Shown: positions 9,085-17,253 of the stretch, piece by piece | How positions within the stretch are numbered: the first letter of the stretch is position 1 | Layout of the letters: every line of letters starts with the position of its first letter | Source of the DNA: an uncultured Sphingomonas sp. | GTDB lineage: Bacteria; Pseudomonadota; Alphaproteobacteria; Sphingomonadales; Sphingomonadaceae | Assembly (NCBI RefSeq): GCF_913774285.1 | Contig: NZ_CAJYHX010000020.1 | Span: 1-64,000, forward strand | Reading direction: 5' to 3' | DNA: 64,000 bases | The notes under the pieces: model-generated | Database searches by the model: none | Seen by the model: the letters and a program-made list of their open reading frames with translations, nothing else | Told to the model about the DNA's origin: nothing | Program-made: the position numbers and the translations under genes

Positions 9085-9609
9085 ATGCCGCTCTACGCCT
9101 TTGGGGGAAAGGCGCCCCACGTCGCAGAGGATGCTTGGGTCGCGCCGAGTGCCGAGCTGATCGCCGATGTGCAAGTGGGCAGCGGCGCCAGCGTCTGGTT
9201 CGGTGCCGTGATCCGCGCCGACAACACCCCGATCCTCATTGGCGCGCGCAGCAATATCCAGGAAGGGGCGCTGCTCCATTCCGATCCCGGCGCGCCGCTG
9301 ACCATCGGCGACGAGGTGACGGTGGGCCATCATGCCGTGCTCCACGGCTGCACGATCGGGGACGGCACGCTGATCGGCATGGGCGCCATCATCCTCAACC
9401 GCGCGGTGATCGGCGCCGAGTGCCTGGTCGGCGCCGGGGCATTGGTCACCGAGAGCAAGGAATTTCCCGCCGGCCACCTTATCGTCGGCAGCCCGGCCCG
9501 CGCCGTGCGGCCGCTTGACGCGGCGCAGCGGGCGATGCTGCGGGCGAGCGCCGCGCTCTATGCCGCCAAGCAGCGCGAATACGCCACGGGCCTCACCCGA
9601 ATCGACTGA
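9085..9609 (+). CDS. Gamma-carbonic-anhydrase-like hexapeptide protein
   Basis: This 174-aa protein is a left-handed beta-helix protein of the gamma carbonic anhydrase/YrdA/PaaY group. Hexapeptide repeats run through most of it (VQVGSGASVWFGAVIRAD, IGARSNIQEG). The putative metal ligands His65 (LLHSD), His82 and His87 (VGHHAVLHG) are all present, arranged as in gamma carbonic anhydrases. Members catalyse CO2 hydration or have lost activity; activity here is not proven. It follows the small membrane protein by five bases and has no obvious own ribosome site, so translation may be coupled. Confidence 0.88.
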   Translation: MPLYAFGGKAPHVAEDAWVAPSAELIADVQVGSGASVWFGAVIRADNTPILIGARSNIQEGALLHSDPGAPLTIGDEVTVGHHAVLHGCTIGDGTLIGMGAIILNRAVIGAECLVGAGALVTESKEFPAGHLIVGSPARAVRPLDAAQRAMLRASAALYAAKQREYATGLTRID

Positions 9610-9721
9610 TTCGCACGCTTTCCGAGATCGGGTTGCGCGCGGATGCTGCAGCCGCCCCCGCATGCCGTAGCGTCGCTGAGCCCCGTCTAGACAGGCTTCG
9701 TAGCTGCGGTATCACTTTGGC

Positions 9722-10666
9722 ATGGCGCTACCGGCTCTCTTCGATCGTCTGCGGCTTCCCGTCATCGGCTCGCCGCTGTTCATCATCTCCTGCCCCGAAC
9801 TGGTCATCGCGCAGTGCAAGGCAGGGATCGTCGGCTCCTTCCCGGCGCTCAACGCGCGGCCGCAGAGCCAGCTCGACGAATGGCTCCACCAGATTACCGA
9901 GGAACTCGCGGCCTGGGACCGCGACCATCCGGAGACGCCCGCCGCACCCTTTGCGGTCAACCAGATCGTCCATCGCTCCAACCCGCGGCTAGAGGAGGAT
10001 GTCGCGAGCTGCGCCAAGTGGAAGGTGCCGATCGTCATCACCTCGCTGGGCGCCCGCCCGGAACTCAACGAGGCGGTGCATGGCTGGGGCGGCATCACGC
10101 TGCACGACGTGATCGACGATCGCTTCGCGCATAAGGCGATCGAAAAGGGCGCCGACGGCCTGATCCTGGTCGCTGCGGGCGCCGGGGGCCATGCCGGCCG
10201 GCTAAGCCCCTTTGCGCTGGTCCAGGAGGTGCGCGAATGGTTCGACGGCCCGGTCGCGCTTTCGGGCTCGATCGCCACCGGCGGCGCGGTGCTGGCGGCA
10301 CAGGCGATGGGTGCCGACCTCGCCTATATCGGCTCGCCCTTCATCGCCACCGAGGAAGCCAACGCCGTCCAGGCCTACAAGCAGGCGATCGTCGATGGCC
10401 GCGCCGAGGACATCGTCTATTCGAACCTGTTCACAGGCGTGCACGGCAATTACCTCCGCGCCTCGATCGTCAATGCCGGGCTCGATCCGGAGAATTTGCC
10501 CGAGAGCGATCCCAGTGCGATGAACTTCGGCGGCGCCAAGGCGTGGAAGGACATCTGGGGTTCGGGCCAGGGCATTGGCGCCGTGCATGCGATCGAGCCG
10601 GCGGCTGCGCGGATCGAACGGCTGCGCGCGGAATATGCCGCGGCGCGGACGCGACTGGCGCTCTAG
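9722..10666 (+). CDS. Nitronate monooxygenase
   Basis: This 314-aa FMN enzyme belongs to the nitronate monooxygenase (2-nitropropane dioxygenase) family, which oxidises toxic alkyl nitronates. It forms a TIM barrel: the N-terminal strand is LPVIGSPLFIISCP, the FMN phosphate loop includes AAGAGGHAGRLSPF with the conserved His, then SGSIATGGAVLAAQAMGADLAYIGSPF. It is transcribed alone and ends four bases from the convergent RcdA-like gene. The physiological substrate is not evident; some family members act as enoyl reductases, but the GAGGHAG motif favours nitronate monooxygenase. Confidence 0.88.
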   Translation: MALPALFDRLRLPVIGSPLFIISCPELVIAQCKAGIVGSFPALNARPQSQLDEWLHQITEELAAWDRDHPETPAAPFAVNQIVHRSNPRLEEDVASCAKWKVPIVITSLGARPELNEAVHGWGGITLHDVIDDRFAHKAIEKGADGLILVAAGAGGHAGRLSPFALVQEVREWFDGPVALSGSIATGGAVLAAQAMGADLAYIGSPFIATEEANAVQAYKQAIVDGRAEDIVYSNLFTGVHGNYLRASIVNAGLDPENLPESDPSAMNFGGAKAWKDIWGSGQGIGAVHAIEPAAARIERLRAEYAAARTRLAL

Positions 10667-10670
10667 CGGT

Positions 10671-11132
10671 TCAGAAGGCCCCGGCGAGGCGGTCGAGCAT
10701 CCGTCGCGCGGGGCTCGGCACCGCCACCATCGGCGCGTCGAACGCGGAATCCAGCCGGGCGACCCGACGATACAGGTCCATGCTGGCACGAACGATGGTT
10801 ACCGCCTGGAGCGGCATGCCCTCGAGCAATGCTGCGTCCGTCTCCGGCGCCGGACCCAGTCGACGCCCGGGCGCGCGCGCATCGGCCAGCTGGAGTTCGC
10901 CGGCATCGACCGCGCGCTGGGTCAGCAGCCAGGCGATGACGTGCATCAGCCGTGTCGTGACCTTGAGCGACTCGCACGAAAAGGCCACGCGGCTCAGCGC
11001 CGCAAGGGCATCGCGCTCGTCGCGGCCGAGCTGGTCGAAATAGCCGCGCGCTTCATCCGCAAGCACCATCGCCTCGACATAGAGCGAGTCGACCAACCGA
11101 CGATGCAAGGTAAGGGCGTCCGGGCGCTTCAT
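10671..11132 (-). CDS. RcdA-like DUF1465 protein
   Basis: This 153-aa protein is a DUF1465 member. The family includes Caulobacter RcdA, an adaptor that delivers the cell-cycle regulator CtrA to the ClpXP protease. The diagnostic stretch is LSRVAFSCESLKVTTRLMHV followed by IAWLLTQRAV, which is helical and highly conserved in alphaproteobacteria. The last 30 residues (AFDAPMVAVPSPARRML) form a less conserved tail. It is convergent with the nitronate monooxygenase gene. Whether this protein acts on CtrA in this organism is inference from family membership. Confidence 0.8.
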   Translation of the reverse strand: MKRPDALTLHRRLVDSLYVEAMVLADEARGYFDQLGRDERDALAALSRVAFSCESLKVTTRLMHVIAWLLTQRAVDAGELQLADARAPGRRLGPAPETDAALLEGMPLQAVTIVRASMDLYRRVARLDSAFDAPMVAVPSPARRMLDRLAGAF

Positions 11133-11205
11133 ACCCTTCTAGCTGCCACAGGATCGCGCCGCACGGAAAGCGCCAATTTTGCCGCGACGCAGCAAAACGG
11201 AACAG

Positions 11206-11403
11206 TCATGCAATGATGTCCGGAATCAGCTGGTCCTCGAGGAGGGAAATCTCGTCGCGTAGCTTGAGCTTGCGCTTCTTGAGGCGCGCGATCTGCAGCT
11301 GGTCGCCGGTGCCCGTCTCGGCCAGCGCCGCGATCGCGGCATCCAGGTCGCGATGCTCGGCACGCAGGGGCTCCAACCGGCGCCGGATCTCGCTTTCGTC
11401 CAT
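11206..11403 (-). CDS. YdcH/DUF465 small coiled-coil protein
   Basis: This 65-aa basic and acidic helical protein matches the DUF465 (YdcH) family: MDESEIRRRLEPLRAEHRDL, then DQLQIARLKKRKLKLRDEI. The LKKRKLKLRDEI signature is the family core. The ATG at 11403 is where the family normally starts; the frame is open 18 codons further up but without homology. Function of the family is unknown. A second DUF465 gene lies divergently about 160 bases away. Confidence 0.8.
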   Translation of the reverse strand: MDESEIRRRLEPLRAEHRDLDAAIAALAETGTGDQLQIARLKKRKLKLRDEISLLEDQLIPDIIA

Positions 11404-11564
11404 TCTGTGCCCCCAGTGCGCCCGACTCGCCGGGTCGTTGCCCGACCTGCGAACCATCGCGGCTTTTCCGCAGTCTGTCGATCAGTGTTGATTCTGCACG
11501 CGACAAGCGGCGCAAAACATGATGTAGTTCGCTCCCCTCAGAGTCATCGAAGGAGGAATGCTTC

Positions 11565-11717
11565 ATGCACACCGGGCATCTTTCGGCACTTAACGCCAAA
11601 CATTCGCAGCTGGACCAGCGAATCGCGACTGAAGCGCAGCGCCCCCTCCCCGATCACTTACTCCTAGCGCAATTGAAGAAAGAGAAGCTGCGGGTCAAGG
11701 AAGAGATGCAGCGATAG
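11565..11717 (+). CDS. Second, 50-aa YdcH/DUF465 protein
   Basis: A 50-codon ORF with an excellent ribosome site (AAGGAGGA, eight bases before ATG) encodes MHTGHLSALNAKHSQLDQRI, ending in LLAQLKKEKLRVKEEMQR. The HxxLxxKHxxLDxxI and LKKEKLRVKEE pattern is the standard DUF465 arrangement of two short helices. It is divergent from the other DUF465 gene. Function is unknown; abundance and small size suggest a structural or regulatory role, but nothing here proves it. Confidence 0.8.
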   Translation: MHTGHLSALNAKHSQLDQRIATEAQRPLPDHLLLAQLKKEKLRVKEEMQR

Positions 11718-11855
11718 CCGTCCCATTCACGGACTATTTACCGAAACCTTGGACTCGCGCGGTAGAAACTTGCCGCGCGAGCCAAGGACATACGCCCCGG
11801 CAACCATAGCGACGCGGGCAACAGCCCAGATATTCGATCATTTGCGTGTTGCCGC

Positions 11856-12230
11856 TTAGCGGCGCGTGAAGATCGGCTTCACATAGACCGGGGTCTGGGT
11901 GCCGCCGCCTACCGGCTTTCGTGCCAGCTTCGGATCGATCTCGTTGTCGAAGGCGACGCCGACGCGTCCTTCGGCCGCCCAGGCGATCTTGCCCTTCACC
12001 CAGCCGACGCCGCGGACTTCGATCTCCACCGGCGTTCGCAGGCCCACCGGCGCGGCATATTCGGCCATCAGCCCGCCCGCCGAGAGATTGCGCACCCGCA
12101 CCGTGCCAACATCCTCGCCTTCCACGCGGAACTGCGCGGTTAGCAACAGGCTGTCGCGGACACCACTGCGCTTGCCCGCAAAGTCATCGGCGGAAAGCGG
12201 GGTAGCGGGGATGTAAGACTGCTGGTCCAT
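11856..12230 (-). CDS. PilZ domain protein
   Basis: This 124-aa protein is a single PilZ domain, the usual cyclic-di-GMP receptor fold. Visible elements are an Arg-containing N-terminal segment (GKRSGVRDSLLL) and VRNLSAGGLMAEY, which corresponds to the D/NxSxxG motif that contacts the ligand. The rest follows the beta-barrel pattern (VEIEVRGVGWVKGKIAWA). There is no output domain, so it would act by binding a partner. With the GGDEF and GGDEF-EAL proteins in this window it could close a local signalling loop, but this is inference. Confidence 0.85.
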   Translation of the reverse strand: MDQQSYIPATPLSADDFAGKRSGVRDSLLLTAQFRVEGEDVGTVRVRNLSAGGLMAEYAAPVGLRTPVEIEVRGVGWVKGKIAWAAEGRVGVAFDNEIDPKLARKPVGGGTQTPVYVKPIFTRR

Positions 12231-12344
12231 GATTGGCTCTCAATGGCGGATTCGCACCCGCAGGGAGTAGACCAACAACTCTTAACGAAAGGATTAACCG
12301 AAATCCGCCCCGGTATTTTGCCGGAGCGGATTCTAACGTAGATT

Positions 12345-12812
12345 TCACTCGTCCCGGCTGATCTTCTCGTTGCGTTCGTGCCGCTCCTGCGCCTCGACCG
12401 TCATCGTCGCAGTGGGACGGGCCTCGAGGCGACCCAGCGGGATCGGCTCGCCGGTCACTTCGCAATAGCCATATTCGCCTTCCTCGATGCGGCGCAGCGC
12501 CGCGTCGATCTTGGCGATCAGCTTGCGCTGGCGATCGCGGGTGCGCAGTTCGATGGACCAGTCAGTCTCGCTGGAGGCGCGGTCAGTGAGATCCGCCTCG
12601 CGCAGGGGCTCGGACTGGAGCTGGTTCAGCGTGCCTGCCGCCTCGCGGTAGATCGCGTCCTTCCAGGCATTCAGCTTGTTGCGGAAATATTCCTGCTGCC
12701 GCGGGTTCATGAAGGGTTCGTCGTCGCTCGGCCGATACCCGTCGTCGCCGTCATTCGCGGCCGGAGGAACGCTTTTATCGTGCTCGTCAAAACGGCCCAA
12801 AACAGTTGCCAT
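12345..12812 (-). CDS. dksA: RNA polymerase-binding factor DksA
   Basis: This 155-aa protein is DksA, which inserts a coiled coil into the RNA polymerase secondary channel and acts with ppGpp. The coiled-coil tip carries DLTDRA, keeping both acidic residues and the Ala of the family DxxDxA motif. The globular part (GEYGYCEVTGEPI then RLEARPTATM) keeps the fold signature but has only one of the four zinc Cys; the other positions are Thr, Thr and Ala. That pattern occurs in other alphaproteobacterial DksA proteins. The ATG at 12812 has GGAGAG upstream and lies downstream of a good promoter. A longer frame to 12902 would overlap that promoter. Confidence 0.92.
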   Translation of the reverse strand: MATVLGRFDEHDKSVPPAANDGDDGYRPSDDEPFMNPRQQEYFRNKLNAWKDAIYREAAGTLNQLQSEPLREADLTDRASSETDWSIELRTRDRQRKLIAKIDAALRRIEEGEYGYCEVTGEPIPLGRLEARPTATMTVEAQERHERNEKISRDE

Positions 12813-12873
12813 TCCCACTCTCCACACCAGTCCCCGGTGGCGTGCCGCTCGAGAGACTGCATTGCCCGCAGGC

Positions 12874-12902
12874 GCTATACTTTCGCAAGCAGCCATTAAC
12901 AA
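12874..12902 (-). promoter_or_regulatory. dksA promoter
   Basis: On the minus strand TTGTTA (12902-12897), a 17-base spacer and TATAGC (12879-12874) form a good sigma-70-type promoter. Transcription would start near 12867, giving a leader of about 55 bases before the dksA ATG. Confidence 0.55.
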
Positions 12903-13078
12903 GCCAATGCCGCGAAAGCTTTTTGGCGGGAATTCCCTATAGTTCGGTAGAAATTACCACCACCTGAACCACTTGCGTTTTTTCCGGTTCAGGGGCGAGA
13001 CAGACGCCCTCCGGATTGAGGCTCTTGTCCTGAATTCGAACATGGGGCGGGCTTTTGGGCGAAACAATGTAAGGGGCC

Positions 13079-13110
13079 GTGGCGGACGCGGTAGGTGCTG
13101 CATCCGCCAC
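13079..13110 (-). terminator. Possible terminator of the attachment-family gene
   Basis: GTGGCGGA (13079-13086) and TCCGCCAC (13103-13110) form an 8-bp perfect stem seven bases after the stop codon of the minus-strand gene. There is no clean T-run, so the call is tentative. Confidence 0.4.
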
Positions 13111-13116
13111 GAGTCT

Positions 13117-13626
13117 TCAGGCGGCCTGCAGCGCCTTTTCGATGTCCGGCACCGGATGATCGGTCAGGTCCTTGGCCAGTTCGCCCTTCAGCCGATCGCT
13201 GACGCTGACATGGTAATGCTTGCGCAACTCGCCCAGCGTCTTGGGCGGCGCGACGATGATCAGCGACTCGAAGCTGTTGCGCAGCGCTTCTTCCTTGAGC
13301 ATGTCCGCGACCTCGGCGGCGAAGCGATCTTCTTCCAATTGGTGGAAATCGGTTTCGCCCATCGTGCCGCGCGCCGGGGCGAACTGCGCCCCGCCGCCCT
13401 GCGCTTGCATCGATCCGCCCTGCGCCACCGCGGGCGCGCCGGCGCCGGACTGAGTCGAGGAGGACCTGCCGGACGAATCGGTCTTCTGGTCGGAGTCCTT
13501 GGGATTGGGGTGAAGTTCCTTCCGCACCACTTGGAGGTTCAGATACTCCGCATCGCCCTGGTTGCGCAGCATCAGCAGTTTGCGGCCATCGGCGACCACC
13601 ACCATCGCATCATGGGGAACCAGCAT
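13117..13626 (-). CDS. Host-attachment-family protein
   Basis: This 169-aa protein matches the family named protein required for attachment to host cells, first linked to plant attachment in Agrobacterium. The N-terminus MLVPHDAMVVVADGRKLLML is typical. A flexible Gln/Gly/Ser-rich insert follows (near residues 50-90). The C-terminal half is the conserved part: FAAEVADMLKEEALRNSFES, IIVAPPKTLGELRKHY and LAKDLTDHPVPDIEK. This fold resembles bacterial eRF1-like release-factor domains, so the historic name may mislead. The ATG at 13626 has AAGGAG upstream. It is divergent from serS. Confidence 0.85.
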   Translation of the reverse strand: MLVPHDAMVVVADGRKLLMLRNQGDAEYLNLQVVRKELHPNPKDSDQKTDSSGRSSSTQSGAGAPAVAQGGSMQAQGGGAQFAPARGTMGETDFHQLEEDRFAAEVADMLKEEALRNSFESLIIVAPPKTLGELRKHYHVSVSDRLKGELAKDLTDHPVPDIEKALQAA

Positions 13627-13721
13627 CGCGCTCTCCTTGTCGCTGTTCACTTGGGGAGCAACCAACGGGCGGGCGGCGGCGGGGTTGCGTGGGGCACGGG
13701 CCCCGGCCATAGGTTCGCGCC

Positions 13722-15002
13722 ATGCACGATATCCGCTTCCTCCGCGAACATCCCGAAGCCTTCGACCAGGGCCTGGCCAAGCGCGGCCTGGAGCCGCAGT
13801 CGGAGGCGCTGCTGGCGCTCGACGAGCGCCGCCGCGCGCTGGTGACCGAACTGCAGGCCGGCCAGGCGCGCCGCAACGAAGCCTCGAAGGCGATCGGCGC
13901 CGCCAAGGCGAAGAAGGACGAGGAAGCCGCCGCCGCGTTGATGGCGGAAGTGGCCGCGCTCAAGGAGCGGATGCCCGCGCTGGAGGCCGAAGAAAAGGCG
14001 GTAGGCGAGGAACTGGAAGGCCGGCTCGCCGCCCTGCCAAATCTGCCCTATCCGGACGTCGCGCTTGGCTCCGACGAGAACGACAATGTGTTCGTGCACG
14101 AGCGCGGCACCGTTCCTGCCTTCGCCTTCGCGCCCAAGGAGCATGACGCGATCGGCCCCGCGCTCGGCCTCGACTTCGAGACCGGCGCCGCCATGTCCGG
14201 CGCGCGCTTCACCTTCGTCCGCGGCGCCGCTGCCCGGCTGCACCGTGCGCTCGGCCAGTTCATGCTCGACACGCTGACCGGCAGCTATGGCTATGAGGAA
14301 TGCGTACCGCCGCTGCTGGTGCGCGACGAGGCGCTGTTCGGCACCGGCCAGCTGCCCAAGTTCGCCGAGGACCTGTTCCAGACCACCGACGGCCGCTGGC
14401 TGATCCCCACCGCCGAGGTGAGCCTCACCAACGCGGTGCGCGAGAAGATCCTGAGCGAGGAGGAGCTCCCGCTCCGCCTCACCGCGCTCACCGCCTGCTT
14501 CCGCTCGGAGGCCGGTGCGGCGGGCCGCGACACCCGCGGCTTTATCCGCCAGCACCAGTTCGAGAAAGTCGAGATGGTCTCGATCACCACGCCCGACCAG
14601 TCCGAAGCCGAGCATGAGCGGATGACCGCGGCGGCCGAGGACGTGCTGACCAAGCTCGGCCTCGCCTTCCGCCGGATGAAGCTGTGCAGCGGCGACATGG
14701 GCTTTACGGCTGCCCGCACCTACGACCTCGAAGTGTGGCTGCCCGGCCAGGACCGCTATCGCGAGATCTCGTCCTGCTCGACCTGCGCCGACTTCCAGGC
14801 GCGTCGGATGAACGCGCGATATCGCCCCGAGGGCGAGAAGGGCACGCGCTTCGTCCACACGCTCAACGGCTCGGGCCTGGCGGTCGGCCGCACGCTCGTC
14901 GCGGTGCTGGAGAACTACCAGCAGGAGAATGGCGCGGTCGCGGTGCCGGCGGTGCTCCAGCCCTATCTGGGCGGGCTCACCGTGCTCGAACCGCGCGGCT
15001 GA
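13722..15002 (+). CDS. serS: Seryl-tRNA synthetase
   Basis: This 426-aa protein charges tRNA-Ser with serine. The first 100 residues are the antiparallel coiled-coil tRNA-binding arm ([20 protein letters not shown] and onward). Class II motif 2 is visible as [20 protein letters not shown], and motif 3 as [28 protein letters not shown] and [14 protein letters not shown] are further SerRS hallmarks. Length is normal. Its stop overlaps the surE start by one base (TGATG), so the two genes are translationally coupled. Confidence 0.97.
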   Translation: MHDIRFLREHPEAFDQGLAKRGLEPQSEALLALDERRRALVTELQAGQARRNEASKAIGAAKAKKDEEAAAALMAEVAALKERMPALEAEEKAVGEELEGRLAALPNLPYPDVALGSDENDNVFVHERGTVPAFAFAPKEHDAIGPALGLDFETGAAMSGARFTFVRGAAARLHRALGQFMLDTLTGSYGYEECVPPLLVRDEALFGTGQLPKFAEDLFQTTDGRWLIPTAEVSLTNAVREKILSEEELPLRLTALTACFRSEAGAAGRDTRGFIRQHQFEKVEMVSITTPDQSEAEHERMTAAAEDVLTKLGLAFRRMKLCSGDMGFTAARTYDLEVWLPGQDRYREISSCSTCADFQARRMNARYRPEGEKGTRFVHTLNGSGLAVGRTLVAVLENYQQENGAVAVPAVLQPYLGGLTVLEPRG

Positions 15003-15769
15003 TGCGGATCCTCCTAACCAACGACGACGGCTATCACGCCCGCGGCCTCGCGGTGCTGGAACGGATCGCACGGACGCTGTCCGATGACATCACCGTCGTC
15101 GCGCCGGCGGAAGAGCAGTCGGGCAAGGGCCGCTCGCTCACCCTCACCGAGCCCTTCCGCGTCCGGCGCCGCGGCGAAGGTCGCTATGCGGTCAAGGGCA
15201 CACCGACCGACTGCGTGATGTTCGCGCTCGCCGAGGTGATGGCCGATGCCAAGCCCGACCTGATCCTTTCGGGGGTCAATCGCGGCGGCAACCTCGCCGA
15301 GGACGTCAGCTACTCCGGCACCGTCTCGGCTGCGATGGAAGGCGCGCTGGCGGGAATCCGCTCGATCGCGCTCAGCCAGCGTTATGCGCGCAGCGGCATG
15401 GGCGACGCGGTGCCGTTCGACACCGCCGAGGCCTGGGGCGAGCGCGTGTTGCGCCCGCTGCTCGATGTCGCGATGGAGCCGCGCACATTGGTCAACATCA
15501 ACTTCCCGCCGGTCGCGGCGGATGTGGTACAGGGCATCAAGGTCGTGTCGCAGGGCTTCCGCGACTATGGCCGGGTCGCGCTCGACAAACGGCTCGATCC
15601 GCGCGGCTTCCCCTATTACTGGCTGGCGATGGGCCGCATGCCGCACCAGGCGGCGCCCGATACCGATCTTGACGCGATCGAGGCCGGGTTCGTCACCGTC
15701 ACGCCGCTGCATCTCGACCTCACCCACCGCGAGTCGATGGATCGGCTGCGCGGCGCCTATTCGGGCTGA
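15002..15769 (+). CDS. surE: 5'/3'-nucleotidase SurE
   Basis: This 255-aa protein is the stationary-phase survival phosphatase SurE, a metal-dependent nucleoside monophosphatase. The N-terminus [16 protein letters not shown] has the metal-binding Asp-Asp pair. GVNRGGNLAEDVSYSGTVSA is the second metal and phosphate site (Ser, Asn). It starts at the base ending the serS stop (TGATG). A serS-surE arrangement is common in alphaproteobacteria, though here no pcm follows. Instead a small membrane protein gene starts 12 bases later. Confidence 0.95.
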   Translation: MRILLTNDDGYHARGLAVLERIARTLSDDITVVAPAEEQSGKGRSLTLTEPFRVRRRGEGRYAVKGTPTDCVMFALAEVMADAKPDLILSGVNRGGNLAEDVSYSGTVSAAMEGALAGIRSIALSQRYARSGMGDAVPFDTAEAWGERVLRPLLDVAMEPRTLVNINFPPVAADVVQGIKVVSQGFRDYGRVALDKRLDPRGFPYYWLAMGRMPHQAAPDTDLDAIEAGFVTVTPLHLDLTHRESMDRLRGAYSG

Positions 15770-15781
15770 ACGCGCGTGCCG

Positions 15782-16126
15782 ATGATGGACCGCCTGCTGC
15801 CGATCGGGCTGCTGTTCGTCTCCAACATCTTCATGACCTTCGCCTGGTACGGGCATCTGAAGTTCAAGAACGCGCCGATCCTGCTGGTCATCCTCACCAG
15901 CTGGGGCATTGCGCTGATCGAATATTGCTTCGCCGTGCCTGCCAATCGGCTGGGCAGCGCGGTCTATTCGGCGGCGCAGCTGAAGGGCATGCAGGAGGTG
16001 ATCACCCTCACGGTCTTCGCCGCCTTCTCGGTGCTGTATCTGGGGCAGCGGATCACGCTGAACCATCTGATCGGCTTCGCGCTGATCGCGGCGGGCGCCT
16101 TCTTCCTGTTCCGCACGCAGAGCTGA
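15782..16126 (+). CDS. DUF486 / DMT-superfamily small membrane protein
   Basis: This 114-aa protein matches the DUF486 family, a four-helix relative of the drug/metabolite transporter superfamily. Hydrophobic segments are LLPIGLLFVSNIFMTFAWYG, APILLVILTSWGIALIEYCF, VITLTVFAAFSVLYLG and LIGFALIAAGAFFLF. The family motif around WYGHLKF and YCFAVPANRLG is present. Start could be ATG at 15782 or 15785, or GTG at 15776. It follows surE closely and is probably in the same transcript. Transport substrate is unknown. Confidence 0.85.
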   Translation: MMDRLLPIGLLFVSNIFMTFAWYGHLKFKNAPILLVILTSWGIALIEYCFAVPANRLGSAVYSAAQLKGMQEVITLTVFAAFSVLYLGQRITLNHLIGFALIAAGAFFLFRTQS

Positions 16127-16169
16127 ACCGGGACGCGGCCAGGGCGTTTCTCCGTTAGAGGAGAATGCC

Positions 16170-16310
16170 ATGAACCCCGAACCGACCCGCGAGACGCCCG
16201 ATACGCAACCCGGCACCGCGCATCAGCCCGACGGCACCGACAGCTCGGCGGAGTGGAATGCCGAAATCGCCGACGAGAACATGATCCCGGATCAGCACCC
16301 GGAGGACTGA
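16170..16310 (+). CDS. Small acidic protein, 46 aa
   Basis: A 46-codon ORF with a good ribosome site (GAGGAGA, ending four bases before ATG) encodes a hydrophilic acidic peptide: MNPEPTRETPDTQPGTAHQP at the N-terminus and ENMIPDQHPED at the end. I do not recognise a family. Low complexity and absence of hydrophobic residues suggest a disordered protein. The strong ribosome site argues that it is real. It ends just before the palindromic element. Confidence 0.5.
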   Translation: MNPEPTRETPDTQPGTAHQPDGTDSSAEWNAEIADENMIPDQHPED

Positions 16311-16320
16311 GCCCTTGTTG

Positions 16321-16445
16321 ATCCTCCCCGGCCAGGGGGAGGTGGGCCGCGCAGCGGCTCGGAGGGGGAGGATGCCAGAACGACGCGCTGTGCTTCCTCC
16401 CCTCCGTCGCGCGTTGAGCGCCACCTCCCCCTTGCGGGGGAGGAT
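16321..16445. repeat. Nested palindromic element, copy 1
   Basis: The 125-base element has an outer arm ATCCTCCCC-n4-AGGGGGAGGTGG (from 16321) that is repeated inverted at its right end (CCACCTCCCCC-n4-GGGGGAGGAT). Inside is a second inverted pair, CGGAGGGGGAGGA and TCCTCCCCTCCG. Each outer arm is itself a small hairpin. The same architecture recurs at 37259-37389. It lies between two convergent genes. It resembles REP-type intergenic elements that sphingomonads carry in many copies, but copy number cannot be judged here. Confidence 0.75.
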
Positions 16446-16457
16446 TGAAGTCTTGGT

Positions 16458-17192
16458 TCACTGCAGTTCGAAGGTAACGACGAGCGCCTTCTCGACATGC
16501 GTGGAGGCATCCTCTCGCTTGAAGCTGCGGAACACCGCCTGCGGCCCCTGGCTCATCGCCAGCTCGAGCTTGGTTTGCAGACCCGGCGTGATAGGGCCGC
16601 TGCCGGTTTCGCTGATCCGCACCACCCGGGCCACGCGCAGGCCCATTTCCTTGGCGTAGAGCTCCGCATCGGCACGGGCATTGCGCAGCGCCATTGCCTT
16701 CACCTGCTTGAACGCGGCATCCACGCCGGCGATATCGGGCTGGGCGCTCAGCGTGCCGATCGTGAAGTCCATCGCGTGCAGCTTTTCCTTCACTGCATCG
16801 GCTTGCGCCGTCGTGCTGAAGATCAGCAGCCGTGCCTGGGCATCGGTGACGATCGGTGCGGCATCGCTTGCGCTGTCCGCGTCCTCGGTCTGCATCTGCT
16901 CGGCCCGCAGCTTGGAGAGGCTATCTACCTCGCCATTGGTGATCGCCGCTGCCGAAAGCCCCTGCGCCTTCAGCGTCTCCTCGATCTTGGCGAGCAACGC
17001 GGCGCTGTCGCGCTTCGCCTCCGCCTCGGTCTTGCCCTTGCCGATATAGCCGACCTCAAGGGTCACCTTGCCCGGCTTCACATCGGCCCAGCCATTGCCG
17101 ACGATTTCCAGCGTGACCGGCTGACCCCCCTGGGCGCTTGCAACGCCGGGGACGATAAGGGCCAGTGCCAGAACGAAGCTCTTGGTACGCAT
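16458..17192 (-). CDS. SIMPL (DUF541) domain periplasmic protein
   Basis: This 244-aa protein has a signal peptide (MRTKSFVLALALIVPGVASA) and a SIMPL/DUF541 domain over nearly its whole length. Typical features are the alternating beta-strand start VTLEIVGNGWADVKPGKVTL, the helix TEAEAKRDSAALLAKIEETL, and the MALRNARADAELYAKEMGLR segment. Family members are periplasmic or outer-membrane-associated; some form ring-like oligomers and some are linked to oxidative stress. The ATG at 17192 has GGAGGAG upstream. It follows the M2 peptidase gene of the opposite reading order by 61 bases on the same strand. Confidence 0.88.
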   Translation of the reverse strand: MRTKSFVLALALIVPGVASAQGGQPVTLEIVGNGWADVKPGKVTLEVGYIGKGKTEAEAKRDSAALLAKIEETLKAQGLSAAAITNGEVDSLSKLRAEQMQTEDADSASDAAPIVTDAQARLLIFSTTAQADAVKEKLHAMDFTIGTLSAQPDIAGVDAAFKQVKAMALRNARADAELYAKEMGLRVARVVRISETGSGPITPGLQTKLELAMSQGPQAVFRSFKREDASTHVEKALVVTFELQ

Positions 17193-17253
17193 CAACTTCT
17201 CCTCCGATTTGCGCGCGTACCTGCACAAATCGGAGGGAAAAGTCTTGCAGAAG

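Larger units (their letters stand above)
12813..13116. other. 304-base intergenic region between dksA and the attachment-family gene
   Basis: Both flanking genes are on the minus strand. The left part holds the dksA promoter and leader. The right part holds a hairpin downstream of the attachment-family gene. I see no credible gene in the middle (about 12905-13075), which is relatively A/T-rich in places. Confidence 0.6.

Noticed and set aside
12282..12297. TTAA repeats before the PilZ gene as a CtrA box
   Set aside because: The two TTAA units are eight bases apart, while the CtrA consensus needs seven. One base off is enough to leave it unsupported.
13647..15071. A 474-codon frame opposite serS
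   Set aside because: serS has all class II motifs on the plus strand; the opposite frame has no family resemblance.
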